A DNA stretch of 64,000 nucleotides, taken from positions 1 through 64,000 of the forward strand of contig OOHK01000004.1 in the NCBI GenBank assembly GCA_900315845.1, written 5' to 3'. The position numbers and the translations under genes were made by a program. The stretch comes from Candidatus Avelusimicrobium luingense. GTDB lineage: Bacteria; Elusimicrobiota; Elusimicrobia; Elusimicrobiales; Elusimicrobiaceae. Shown here one piece after another: positions 37,507 through 46,561 of the stretch (position 1 is its first letter; every line of letters begins with the position of its first letter). The notes under the pieces are model-generated. The model had not been told where the DNA came from. It saw only the letters and a list, made by a program, of their open reading frames with translations, and searched no databases.

Positions 37507-38799
37507 TTAAAAACTCCAATGCGGCGTGAAAGAATCACCGGGTAAATCAGCCAACACATGCGGCGCGCTGCCGTCCATATCCATTAAATACAACTGTCGC
37601 GAGCCGTTGCGGGTGGTAGTAAATGCAATAAACCGCCCGTCGGGAGACCAAGTCGGGTCTTCGTTAGAGCCGGCATCGGTGGTTAAACGGCGAATTTGCG
37701 TGCCCGTTAAATCGACCAAAAAGATATCCATCGGGTGATACGGGGCTTCGCGTCCGGAAAATACAATCCATTCCCCGGTGGGAGACCATTGCGGGCTATC
37801 CGACCAGTTGAAATTTTTGGTAAGTGCCCGCGTTTGCCCGGTGGCTAATTCCATGACGTAAATTTGCGGATTGCCGGCACGGTTAGATACAAACGTAATA
37901 TATTTGCCATCGGGTGAATAAGACGGCGAGCCGTCCACAGACGCCTTGTTGGTAATGCGTTGTTTTTTATGTGTTTCTAAATTGTAAATGTAAATACTCG
38001 GGTTCGCTCCGCCGGATGACGTAAAGACAAGCGCTTTTCCGTCCGGCGATACACCGCCGATAAGTGAAAGCCCGCCGCGAATAATGACCGGAGCAATTTT
38101 GCCCGCTTTTAAGTCAATAGCAAAAATATCCGGGTTGCGGTATTTGTAGGTGGTGTAATAAATGCGTCCGTCTTTAGACCAGCGCGGGAGTAAAGCAATG
38201 CTTTTATCGTTGGTAAGTTTTTGCAAATTCTCGCCGTCGTAATCTACCATATAAATTTCTTTGTGTTTGGTAGCGTTGTTGGCAAACGCAATTTTCGTAT
38301 CGGCAATGCCGCGTTTACCGGTAAGTGCCGCGGTGATTTGATCGGAAGCGATGTGGGCTAAGCGGCGCAAACTGGTTTTGGTGCCTTTGAACGCTTTTGA
38401 AAATACCGCGGTGCGGGTGGATAAATCATAGACGTAAATTTTAATCGTATAGTACGGCTCGCTATATGAAATAGAACCCACGAGTAAGTAACTTGCCCGG
38501 GCGCGTGCCCAACCGGTCATGGTTTGGCTGAGTTTAGATGCGTTAAACGCGGGGCCGTCTTCATTGATGTCAAAATAGCGTGCAAAGAGTAAATCGGCGC
38601 GTAAAGTTTCGCGTACCAATTGGGCGGCACTTTCGCTTTGAGCATCGGCGACAAATTGCGGTAAGCCAATAGCAGGTAGGTGTTTGTCACCCACCGAAGT
38701 AATACCGATATACACATCGGTTTTGGGCGCGGCGAAAACCGGCGCACAAAGACATACAAGGACGGTTGTAATAACCGCTAATGAAATAAGTTTTTTCAT
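37507..38799 (-). CDS. tolB: Tol-Pal system protein TolB
   Basis: 430 residues with a cleavable signal peptide (ending CAPVFAA). An N-terminal domain of about 150 residues precedes a six-bladed beta propeller built of PD40 repeats (SPDGKYITFVSN, SPTGEWIVFSG, SPDGRFIAFTT). Periplasmic partner of Pal, needed for envelope constriction at division. Third gene of pal-cpoB-tolB; tolQ, tolR and tolA are not in the window. Confidence 0.95.
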   Translation of the reverse strand: MKKLISLAVITTVLVCLCAPVFAAPKTDVYIGITSVGDKHLPAIGLPQFVADAQSESAAQLVRETLRADLLFARYFDINEDGPAFNASKLSQTMTGWARARASYLLVGSISYSEPYYTIKIYVYDLSTRTAVFSKAFKGTKTSLRRLAHIASDQITAALTGKRGIADTKIAFANNATKHKEIYMVDYDGENLQKLTNDKSIALLPRWSKDGRIYYTTYKYRNPDIFAIDLKAGKIAPVIIRGGLSLIGGVSPDGKALVFTSSGGANPSIYIYNLETHKKQRITNKASVDGSPSYSPDGKYITFVSNRAGNPQIYVMELATGQTRALTKNFNWSDSPQWSPTGEWIVFSGREAPYHPMDIFLVDLTGTQIRRLTTDAGSNEDPTWSPDGRFIAFTTTRNGSRQLYLMDMDGSAPHVLADLPGDSFTPHWSF

Positions 38800-38815
38800 G
38801 ATAAAGTTTCCCGGT

Positions 38816-39496
38816 TTATTTTAATTTTGCCAATTCTTCTTTGGCAAGTGCGGCTTCCGGTGCGGACGGATATTGGCGCACGATAGAATTGAGATACTTT
38901 TTGGCTTCGTCTTTTTTATCTAACGGGATAATACTGCGTGCGTATTTCAGACGGGCCGCCGGTATCAATTTGCTTTTCGGAAATTTTTGTAATAAGGTAG
39001 CATACGCTACCGCGGCCGATTTATTTTTGTTTTGCGCGCTGTAAGCGTCGCCCATATACATATAGGCTTCTTCTACATTTTCTCCGTCGGGATAAGTGGA
39101 AATATAGAGTTTGAATCCGGTAGCGGCCGAGTCATAAGCCGCCTTGTCTAAATGCGTTTTGGCTTGGGCAAATAAATCGGAAGGCAACATGGTGGCCGAC
39201 GGTTTGCTGGTCTCCGCCGGACGTGTAACCGAGGCGGCGAGGTCATCTAATTTAGTGGAAAATTTGGAGAGTTGCTCGTCCATTTGGGACAAGTTCTCGT
39301 TAGATACGGATAAATTTTGATTTAACTCGTCCATTTTTCCGGCCAGTTCCGCTTGGTTGGCCTGCATTTGGACGATGGTGCGATTAAGTTCTTGTAATTG
39401 CAGTTTAAGCGTGCTGATATCGTTTTGACTGGCAATACAACCGGACAGCAAAAAGCCCGAACCGGCCATAAAAATAAGTTTCGTAAAGTTTTTCAT
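38816..39496 (-). CDS. cpoB: CpoB/YbgF-like lipoprotein with TPR domain
   Basis: 226 residues. Lipobox LLSGC (Cys near 20; CpoB of E. coli is not lipidated). A coiled-coil region (about 27-95) is followed by a C-terminal TPR domain (about 105-226; TYPDGENVEEAYMYMGDAY and PKSKLIPAARLKYA). The family links Tol-Pal to peptidoglycan synthesis at division. Between pal and tolB in an operon, 16 bp before tolB. Confidence 0.9.
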   Translation of the reverse strand: MKNFTKLIFMAGSGFLLSGCIASQNDISTLKLQLQELNRTIVQMQANQAELAGKMDELNQNLSVSNENLSQMDEQLSKFSTKLDDLAASVTRPAETSKPSATMLPSDLFAQAKTHLDKAAYDSAATGFKLYISTYPDGENVEEAYMYMGDAYSAQNKNKSAAVAYATLLQKFPKSKLIPAARLKYARSIIPLDKKDEAKKYLNSIVRQYPSAPEAALAKEELAKLK

Positions 39497-39523
39497 GCGT
39501 TCGGGCTCCTTGCCAAAACAGCC

Positions 39524-40042
39524 TTATTTGACGCTTAAGAGCGTTTCTGCGCGGCGGTTTTTCGCCCAGCAGGTTTGGGTTGCTTCCGTGCAAACGGGTT
39601 TTTCTTCCCCGTAAGAAACGGTTTCAATGTTCGCAGCGGGAATACCCAAGCGCACATAGTTGGCTTTGAGTTCTTCGGCGCGTTTTTGACCCAAGGCGAT
39701 ATTGTAAGAAGTGGTACCTCTGTCGTCGCAGTTGCCTTCTACGGTTACTTTGTAGTTGGCTACGGTAGCAGCCGATTTGATGGCTTGCGCGTTGGCTTCT
39801 ACAATTTTGCGGGCATCGGAAGTCAAGGTGGCTTTATCTAACGCAAAATATACGGCACCCAAGGCAACTTCTTGCGTCGGGATGGTTACGTCTTCCACAG
39901 TGGTTTCTTCCAATGTCATTTCTACACCGGAGTTGGTACCGGCGGTCAAGTCCGCATTGGCATCATCTTTAACGTTCTTTTTGCAGGCGGTCAAGGTGGC
40001 GGCCAAGGCGAAAACTAAAACTACGTTGAGTAAGTTTTTCAT
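39524..40042 (-). CDS. pal: Peptidoglycan-associated lipoprotein Pal (OmpA-like)
   Basis: 172 residues. Lipoprotein signal with lipobox LTAC, a linker rich in Asp and Thr, then an OmpA-like peptidoglycan-binding domain (about 60-172: YFALDKATLTSDA, VEGNCDDRGTTSYN, GQKRAEELKANYV, NRRAETLL). Anchors the outer membrane to the cell wall. The canonical binding Asp/Arg pair is present. Start ATG 40042 follows GGAGAAG; a Met four codons earlier is less likely. First gene of the Tol-Pal operon. Confidence 0.95.
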   Translation of the reverse strand: MKNLLNVVLVFALAATLTACKKNVKDDANADLTAGTNSGVEMTLEETTVEDVTIPTQEVALGAVYFALDKATLTSDARKIVEANAQAIKSAATVANYKVTVEGNCDDRGTTSYNIALGQKRAEELKANYVRLGIPAANIETVSYGEEKPVCTEATQTCWAKNRRAETLLSVK

Positions 40043-40080
40043 GTGCTTCTCCATTTTAGATTTGTATTTCTACAATACTA

Positions 40081-40110
40081 ATGATACTAACTTTTTAGTA
40101 TGCTGGTCAA
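40081..40110 (-). promoter_or_regulatory. Promoter of the pal-cpoB-tolB operon
   Basis: Minus strand TTGACC (40110-40105), 18-bp spacer, TATCAT (40086-40081), about 38 bp before the ATG. Confidence 0.55.
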
Positions 40111-40112
40111 CG

Positions 40113-40156
40113 AAAAAACCTTGTAATTTTGGAGTAGAAAACCGGAAAATTACAAG
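40113..40156 (-). terminator. Terminator of the tpiA-lptD operon
   Basis: Perfect 11-bp stem CTTGTAATTTT / AAAATTACAAG with a 15-nt loop, followed on the minus strand by GTTTTTT. A weaker GGCCC/GGGCC pairing lies just upstream (40170-40195). Confidence 0.7.
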
Positions 40157-40213
40157 ATATATAATTCCGGCCCCGGTTTTTTACATTTTTGGGCCTGTTT
40201 TTTTAGAGAATGT

Positions 40214-42406
40214 CTAGTCGCGTAAATCGCCTTCTTGTCGCCACGGATACCAATAGGTATCTTCGGGCAGTTGGGCTTTGTTGCGGTTTTTAGCACCGCA
40301 CAAAATCGTAAAGCGTAGGGCAAAAGATAAGTTGTCGTTGCGGTGGCGGACGGTTAAATCCAGCCGTGCATCGTGAAAATCATGCACAAGACGAGCCATT
40401 TTGTTAAACCCAATTACGCTTCCGCGGAAAAACGAGGCATCTATCCCTAAATCTAATTTCCATTTTTGATTTGGCGGACGCAAGCCAAGCGTGGTGGTAA
40501 CGGTATAGCGGTCTGCATTGGTGGTATAGCGAGATCCGGGGTCTGTATAATCGGCAAAGTTATTTAAGCCCAAGCCGAGTATTTGTCCTTTAATATTAAA
40601 GTTAGATTGGGCAATAAAATTCAAATTCTTCTTGATTAAGTCGTATTGATCTTGAATAAAGAAATTGATAGTTCCGTCCGGTGAGTTGTAGCCCCATTCC
40701 GCTAAGAACGGCTCTATGCGTTCTTTGAGATGTTCCCACGTAATTTCTCGCCCGAAACCATCGGTTAAATCGTAGGTATAGTCGGACAAATTAAACCCGG
40801 CTCCCAATTTAACGTGTGTGTGCAACGTGGGGCGGTAATAATGATTGACGTATAAGTGGTTGCGTTCAATACCTTTATCGGGTGATAAACTATCCGATGA
40901 AATGGTACCGGTGGACAGACGTTTGGTGAATTGATAGCCGAAATCGGTATTGCCCAGTAAGGAGCGGGTTTGCATATTAACATCCGTTCCCACGCGGCCT
41001 ACCCAAGCATCTTTATCATTATAATGGGTATCATCAAACGTAATTTTTTGATCGTAAAATACGCTGGGCATCAACGTAAAATACCCTAAACGAAAAGATT
41101 TTTCTGCCGTCCAACGCGCGTGGCCTTGCCGCTGATACGGGCCTTCTTCGTTGGGGCGGTCGTTTTGGTATTGCAATTTGGATGTATTATTGAAATCTAC
41201 TTCAAAGCGGTGCGATAATTTTAACAAAGGATCGTTGACGGGCAAAATCATATATTTAATTTCCGGCAGCACACGTTTTTCGGCCATAAATTCGTTTTTG
41301 TTCCACGCGAAAATATCTTTTTCTTCGTACGATACGCGCAAAGTCGTTCGACGTGTTTGGCGTGCCACGGATAAGTTGGTTTCTTGGTCGGGCATGAAGA
41401 TATAGGGGTTGCTGCGGAAGAATGAATCGTTAAAATACGGATCGGACACTTGGCGAAATTGCGTTTGTAATTGATACAAGGCCCCGGATTCGTTATTGAA
41501 ATGATCGGAAGAATCGTATATTTCCCACCAGTAACCGCCTTTAAGCCCCCAGCGTTTTTTGTCGGAGAGTTCCAGTTCTTTCGCGTTTTGGTCGTTAATA
41601 AAATAATACTCCGCACTACCGCGCAAGGTGGGCGACTCAACAGCCGTAAGCCCCGCCCCGATTCCCACACCCGATTGGGTGTAATAATCTAAATTTAATA
41701 TCGGGCGCAAGCCGAGTATCGGCTTAAATACGGACGAAGTCAACACCCCAAACCCCACGTGATTGCTTTGGGTAAAATCTACATACGTCGTCCACGGTTT
41801 TTGGGAATCTAACGACCGCCAAAAAACAGGTAAATACAGTATCGGCACGCCATCTACGCGCATAACTGCGTTGGTGCCAAACACACGCTTTTGCGGCGAA
41901 ACGGTCAACTTCCCGACGGAAAGCGTATAGTGCGGATCTTCGCAATCGCAACAGGTTACTTCGGCATGGCGCAATTTTTGTTTGCCGTTTTTGGATGAAA
42001 TTTCCTTTGCCCCTAAAATGCGCAAGGGGGGATATTCGGTGGTTAAATTTTCGGCTTTGAAATCTTTGGTGGTGTAGTTACCGGTAACGTTGGTGCCGTG
42101 CAAAACACCGCCTTGTCCGTCTTCCAAAGTAATGGGGCCGACCGATGTAAAAGTGGTGTTTTCTTGGTCGTATGTTAAATTTTCTCCCGTAACGGTGCGT
42201 TTTTTGCCGTCGGGCGTTTTTTGAATAATCGTTACGTTTCCGGTCAGATTAACTTTTTTGGAATAAGGTTCTACGGTAGCGTTGTCGGCGGTGAAATAAA
42301 TAAAACCGTCATTATCCGGCGCGGGTAACGTGCGGTCTTGCGCCGCGGCAAATGCGGTGCAACAACACAACAAGGCAAACGATTTCCAAAAAGTCTTATG
42401 CATCAT
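40214..42406 (-). CDS. lptD: LPS-assembly outer-membrane protein LptD
   Basis: 730 residues. Signal peptide ending AFAAA, an N-terminal OstA/LptA-like beta-jellyroll (about 35-190; NLTGNVTIIQK, TVTGENLTYD), then a large C-terminal barrel domain ending in aromatic-rich strands. The LptD family inserts LPS into the outer leaflet with LptE. The Cys-rich spot VTCCDCED (near 150) may form disulfides, but the E. coli arrangement is not clearly conserved. It abuts the ROK gene (0 bp) and ends the 12-gene operon. Confidence 0.88.
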   Translation of the reverse strand: MMHKTFWKSFALLCCCTAFAAAQDRTLPAPDNDGFIYFTADNATVEPYSKKVNLTGNVTIIQKTPDGKKRTVTGENLTYDQENTTFTSVGPITLEDGQGGVLHGTNVTGNYTTKDFKAENLTTEYPPLRILGAKEISSKNGKQKLRHAEVTCCDCEDPHYTLSVGKLTVSPQKRVFGTNAVMRVDGVPILYLPVFWRSLDSQKPWTTYVDFTQSNHVGFGVLTSSVFKPILGLRPILNLDYYTQSGVGIGAGLTAVESPTLRGSAEYYFINDQNAKELELSDKKRWGLKGGYWWEIYDSSDHFNNESGALYQLQTQFRQVSDPYFNDSFFRSNPYIFMPDQETNLSVARQTRRTTLRVSYEEKDIFAWNKNEFMAEKRVLPEIKYMILPVNDPLLKLSHRFEVDFNNTSKLQYQNDRPNEEGPYQRQGHARWTAEKSFRLGYFTLMPSVFYDQKITFDDTHYNDKDAWVGRVGTDVNMQTRSLLGNTDFGYQFTKRLSTGTISSDSLSPDKGIERNHLYVNHYYRPTLHTHVKLGAGFNLSDYTYDLTDGFGREITWEHLKERIEPFLAEWGYNSPDGTINFFIQDQYDLIKKNLNFIAQSNFNIKGQILGLGLNNFADYTDPGSRYTTNADRYTVTTTLGLRPPNQKWKLDLGIDASFFRGSVIGFNKMARLVHDFHDARLDLTVRHRNDNLSFALRFTILCGAKNRNKAQLPEDTYWYPWRQEGDLRD

Positions 42407-43372
42407 TTAACGGAAATTTTTAGCGTGGTGAATAGCGTATAAGGCCGCGCCTACTCCTCCGATATTGGGGTTTTTAGATACGAGCAATTTTAACGCACGA
42501 AACGGCGTCTTGAACGGTTGAGCATCCAATACGTGTTTGAGTGCAGGCATAAAATACGGTGCCGCGCCCGACACGCCGCCGGTAAGTACAACGGTATCTA
42601 TATCTAACACTAATACTAAATTGGCAATACCTACACCTAAATAACGGCCGGTATCTTCCCAAATTTGTCGGGCGACAGGGCAACCGTTTTGAGCCGCCCG
42701 AAAAACGGGTTCTATCTTAAAATCGTCTGACGTGCCGACTAATCGTGCCAGTTCGCTTTGCGGGTGCTTTTCAACGGCTTGATGTACGCGGCGTTTAATA
42801 CCGATAGTGCCCACAAAGGCTTCTAAACAGCCGTGAGAGCCACAGCCACACAACGGGCCGGTAGCGGTGTCCTCAATTTTCATATGACCGATTTCGCCCG
42901 CGGTGCCGTTGGAGCCTTGGTAAAGTTCGCGGTTAAGAATAAGCCCGCCGCCGACACCGGTGCCTAATGTAACAACTAATACATTGGTGCCTTGGCGGTG
43001 CAAATCGGTTTCATACACACCCCATGCGGCTAATGTGGCGTCGTTGACCACACGCGGTAAAATACCTGTTTTTTCCTGTAGTTGTTGGGCAATCGGCCAA
43101 TCGTCCACATCGGTAAATTTTAAATTGGGGTTGTAGCGTAAAATTCCTTTTTGGTTATCCACATCACCCGGTGCGCCGACGGCTACCGCTAACGGTTCGG
43201 GGGCATATTCTTGTTTGAAACGGTTGATATATGTGGCAACTTGATCTATAAATCCTTTCGCCCCGCGGGCATAATCGGTCTCTATTTTTTCGGTGCGTAA
43301 AATTTCACCTTTTTCATTGAGTACGAAAAATTTAACAAATGTTCCGCCGATATCAACACCTACGCCAATCAT
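42407..43372 (-). CDS. ROK-family sugar kinase (glucokinase-like)
   Basis: 321 residues. ATP site MIGVGVDIGGTFVKFFV, DVDNQKG region, and the ROK zinc motif CGCGSHGCLEAFVG (near 175-188) with the preceding catalytic-loop GEIGHM. Phosphorylates glucose or a related hexose, possibly N-acetyl-mannosamine or -glucosamine; the sugar cannot be told. Overlaps xerC/D by 4 bp and directly abuts lptD, within the long operon. Confidence 0.88.
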   Translation of the reverse strand: MIGVGVDIGGTFVKFFVLNEKGEILRTEKIETDYARGAKGFIDQVATYINRFKQEYAPEPLAVAVGAPGDVDNQKGILRYNPNLKFTDVDDWPIAQQLQEKTGILPRVVNDATLAAWGVYETDLHRQGTNVLVVTLGTGVGGGLILNRELYQGSNGTAGEIGHMKIEDTATGPLCGCGSHGCLEAFVGTIGIKRRVHQAVEKHPQSELARLVGTSDDFKIEPVFRAAQNGCPVARQIWEDTGRYLGVGIANLVLVLDIDTVVLTGGVSGAAPYFMPALKHVLDAQPFKTPFRALKLLVSKNPNIGGVGAALYAIHHAKNFR

Positions 43373-44256
43373 AGTGAATTCTCCTTCCCTTTGGGATGAG
43401 CGTTTTGATATACGCTTTTTAACCGCTCCACCGAAACGTGCGTATACACTTGCGTAGCGGCTAAACTTTTATGACCTAGCATTTCTTGCAAACTGCGTAA
43501 ATCGCACCCGTTGTTAAGTAAGTGTGTTGCAAACGAGTGACGTAAACTGTGGGGAGTTACTTTGCGTACCAAATGCGCGCTAATAGCGGTATTTTTGAAA
43601 ATATAAGCAAGTCCGTCACCCGTTAAGGGTTTGCCGTTATGGTTTAAGAAAAGTGCCTCTTGCGGTTGGGGGTTGGGGCGGCTTGCCAAATAATCTTTTA
43701 AGGCGGCAAGGGCAGTATCCGTAACGGGAACAAGCCGCTCCTTGGAGCCTTTCCCGAACACTTTAACAATGCCGTTAAAAAAATCTACATCTGCAATTTT
43801 TAAGTTTGTTACTTCACTTCGGCGTAGTCCGCTGGAATACATCAGTTCAAATAACGCCCGATCTCGCGGGGCCATTTTGGTATGGGCGGCGGTATCTAAG
43901 AGTTGTTCGGTTTCCGATTCGGTTAAAAATTTCGGTAATAATTTTTGACGTTTGGGAGCGGGGAGTAACTTAAAAGGATTTTGCGCCAGTTCCCCTTGGT
44001 CCAGTAAATAGGCCGCAAAACTGCGTAAGGATGCAATCTTGCGTAAAATAGTATTACGGGCCGGATTATGTTGGGTTTGCAGCGCAGCTAAAAACGAACG
44101 GATATTGGCCGATGTAAATTCTTTAATATCGGTTAGTTGCCGTTTGTTGCAAAAGTCCAAAAACTCCTCTAAATCGGCCCGGTAACTTTTAATCGTTAAC
44201 GGCGAGAAGTTTTTATTTTGCAAATGTAGCAAAAACGCATACACCCATTCTTCCAC
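43369..44256 (-). CDS. xerC: Tyrosine recombinase XerC/XerD
   Basis: 295 residues, the family's usual length. The frame opens further upstream, inside topA, but the GTG at 44256 is preferred because it lies 1 bp past the topA stop with GGAG before it, and the N-terminal core-binding domain begins at once (VEEWVYAFLLHL). Catalytic residues are all visible: Arg in SSGLRRSEV, Lys in KGSKERLVPV, His-Arg in HSLRHSFATHLL, His in LGHKSLAAT and Tyr in VYTHVS. Resolves chromosome dimers at dif; XerC and XerD cannot be told apart with one gene. Confidence 0.9.
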   Translation of the reverse strand: MEEWVYAFLLHLQNKNFSPLTIKSYRADLEEFLDFCNKRQLTDIKEFTSANIRSFLAALQTQHNPARNTILRKIASLRSFAAYLLDQGELAQNPFKLLPAPKRQKLLPKFLTESETEQLLDTAAHTKMAPRDRALFELMYSSGLRRSEVTNLKIADVDFFNGIVKVFGKGSKERLVPVTDTALAALKDYLASRPNPQPQEALFLNHNGKPLTGDGLAYIFKNTAISAHLVRKVTPHSLRHSFATHLLNNGCDLRSLQEMLGHKSLAATQVYTHVSVERLKSVYQNAHPKGKENSL

Positions 44257-44257
44257 G

Positions 44258-46546
44258 TTATTTCTCCGCTGAATTGGCTTTTTGTTTGGCTTCGTGCGCG
44301 GCTTTGATTTGGGCAATTTCTTCCGGCGTTACTTGCACAATTGTTTTGCATTTAGGATATCCGGAACAGCCCAAAAATTCCCCGCGTTTTGACGAGCGCA
44401 ACACAAACGGCTTCCCGCATTTTTCGCACTTGCGGTCGGTGACTATCGGGCCCGTAGAGGCCACTTTGTTTCCGTTGGCGTCCACCGAGTAGGTGTTTTT
44501 GCATTTAGGATAAGCCGAGCAGGCTAAAAATTTCCCGCGCCGTCCGGTGCGAAGCACCATCGGGGCGCCGCATTTGTCACACACTTCGTTTGTTTGTTCG
44601 GGAGCGACTTTTTCGCCGGAACTGGAGAGGTTGATTTTGCCTTTGCACGTCTCATCACTGCAGACAAGATATTCCCCGAAGCGGCTGCGTTTTTTAAGCA
44701 TAAACTTACCGCAGACAGGGCATTTTTCTTCCGTTTGTTGGGCGGCGGGACGTTGCATGCCTTTGTCGGCTTCTTCTAATTCGCGTTTGAAATTAGTGTA
44801 GAAATCGGACAATAAGGCCACCCATTGTTGGGCGCCTTCGGCCACTTGGTCTAATTTTTCTTCCACGCCTGCGGTGTAGGATAAGTCCATAATTTCTTTG
44901 AAAAATCCTTTCAAACTTTCCGTTACCGTAATGCCCAAATCGGTAGCCACTAATTTACTCGTTTTGGGTTGGCGGGCGATATATTTGCGGTCCAAAATCG
45001 TTTTGATGGTGGGCGCGTAAGTGGACGGACGACCGATCCCGTGTTTTTCAAGTGTTTTAATCAAACTTGCTTCGTTGTAGCACGGCGGCGGAGTTGTTTT
45101 GTGCGCTTTGGAATTGATATCCAATACGGTCAGTTGGTCGCCTTCTTCCAACGCCGGAAGCAACGCGCTTTGGCTGTCTTCGTTATTTTCTTCTTCGTCT
45201 TGATCTTTGTAGATAGATAAATAACCCGGGAATTTAACCGTCCGTCCGTTAGCACGTAACAAACAGGTTTTTTCATCCCCGGCGGCAATATCAATGGCTA
45301 CAGTATTGAACACGGCATCGGCCATTTGGCTGGCCACAAAACGTAACCAAATCAGTTCGTAGAGTTTGTATTGGTCGGCCGTCAAAAACGGTTTCATGTT
45401 TTGCGGCGTGCGGCGTACGTCGGTCGGGTGAATAGATTCGTGTGCTTCTTGTGCGCCCATCACTTTACTTTTGTAGACGGGTTGTTTGGCCGGAACAAAT
45501 TGCGGGCCGTATTTCTCGCCGATAAATTTTTTCGTTTGTTCTTGCAACAGTTTAGACACGTTAAACGAGTCCGTACGCATATACGTAATTAACCCGATGG
45601 TTTGCCCTTCCACTTCAATACCTTCATAGAGCGTTTGGGCAGTCATCATGGTTTTTTGAGATGAGAACCCTAATTTGTTATACGCATCTTGTTGCATGGA
45701 ACTGGTAATAAAAGGCGGTTTTGGTTTTTGTTTGACTTCCTTTTTTTCTACCTTAACAACGGTATTAGGGCCTTTGCGTAACAGTTCGTTAATCGGGGCT
45801 AATTTGGCTTCGCTGTCAAAGACGGTATTTTTAACTTTGTAATCTTCGGCAAATAGGTGATAGGTGGTCGTTTGTTCCACGTTTTTGCCTTGCCATTTCG
45901 TTACACGCGCCCAGAATTTAGGGGCGGTTTGCGGTTTTTCAAATTGGGCACCGATTGTCCAATATTCTTGTTCTTTAAAATCGGCGATTTCTTTGGCACG
46001 TTCGGCCAGTAACCGCACCGCCACCGATTGTACACGCCCCGCTGATAAACCGCGGGTAATTTTTTTCCAAAGTAACGGAGACAATTTATAACCTACAATG
46101 CGGTCTAAAATACGGCGGGCTTGTTGGGCATTGACGAGATTTTCGTCAATTTTACGTGCGTGCGAAAAAGATTCTTTAATGGCTGCCGGCGTAATTTCGT
46201 GGAAGAAAATACGTTGATAACGTTCTTTGGGAAGTTTTAACAGTTCCACCAAATGCCACGCGATGGCTTCCCCTTCGCGGTCAGGGTCGGTAGCAAGGTA
46301 AATTTCCGGCGCGTTTTTGGCTACGGCAGTCAGTTCGCCGATTAACCGTTTGGCGCGGTCCACCGGGCGGTAGGTGGGGGTAAAATTATTATCAATATCT
46401 ACTCCCATATCACGTTCGGGCAAATCACGCACGTGCCCGAATGAACTGCGTACAATATAGTCGCTTCCTAAAATTTTGCTGATTGTTTTTTGTTTGGTGG
46501 GAGACTCCACAATAACGAGTTTTTTCCCTTTTACATTAGTTACCAT
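44258..46546 (-). CDS. topA: DNA topoisomerase I
   Basis: 762 residues. N-terminal TOPRIM domain (KLVIVESPTKQKTI, ATDPDREGEAIAWH), type IA core with the active-site Tyr in LITYMRTDS near 320, then three C-terminal zinc-ribbon repeats of the type CPVCGKFM...C, CDKCGAPM...C and CEKCGKPF...C, and an unstructured Lys/Ala tail. Relaxes negative supercoils. Lies between dprA (15 bp) and xerC/D (1 bp). Confidence 0.96.
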   Translation of the reverse strand: MVTNVKGKKLVIVESPTKQKTISKILGSDYIVRSSFGHVRDLPERDMGVDIDNNFTPTYRPVDRAKRLIGELTAVAKNAPEIYLATDPDREGEAIAWHLVELLKLPKERYQRIFFHEITPAAIKESFSHARKIDENLVNAQQARRILDRIVGYKLSPLLWKKITRGLSAGRVQSVAVRLLAERAKEIADFKEQEYWTIGAQFEKPQTAPKFWARVTKWQGKNVEQTTTYHLFAEDYKVKNTVFDSEAKLAPINELLRKGPNTVVKVEKKEVKQKPKPPFITSSMQQDAYNKLGFSSQKTMMTAQTLYEGIEVEGQTIGLITYMRTDSFNVSKLLQEQTKKFIGEKYGPQFVPAKQPVYKSKVMGAQEAHESIHPTDVRRTPQNMKPFLTADQYKLYELIWLRFVASQMADAVFNTVAIDIAAGDEKTCLLRANGRTVKFPGYLSIYKDQDEEENNEDSQSALLPALEEGDQLTVLDINSKAHKTTPPPCYNEASLIKTLEKHGIGRPSTYAPTIKTILDRKYIARQPKTSKLVATDLGITVTESLKGFFKEIMDLSYTAGVEEKLDQVAEGAQQWVALLSDFYTNFKRELEEADKGMQRPAAQQTEEKCPVCGKFMLKKRSRFGEYLVCSDETCKGKINLSSSGEKVAPEQTNEVCDKCGAPMVLRTGRRGKFLACSAYPKCKNTYSVDANGNKVASTGPIVTDRKCEKCGKPFVLRSSKRGEFLGCSGYPKCKTIVQVTPEEIAQIKAAHEAKQKANSAEK

Positions 46547-46561
46547 AATTTCACTTCCTTC

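Noticed and set aside
44257-44316. Longer XerC/D start inside topA
   Set aside because: The extra 20 residues are very basic, lie in topA's Lys-rich tail frame, and the GTG right after the topA stop has a better ribosome site.
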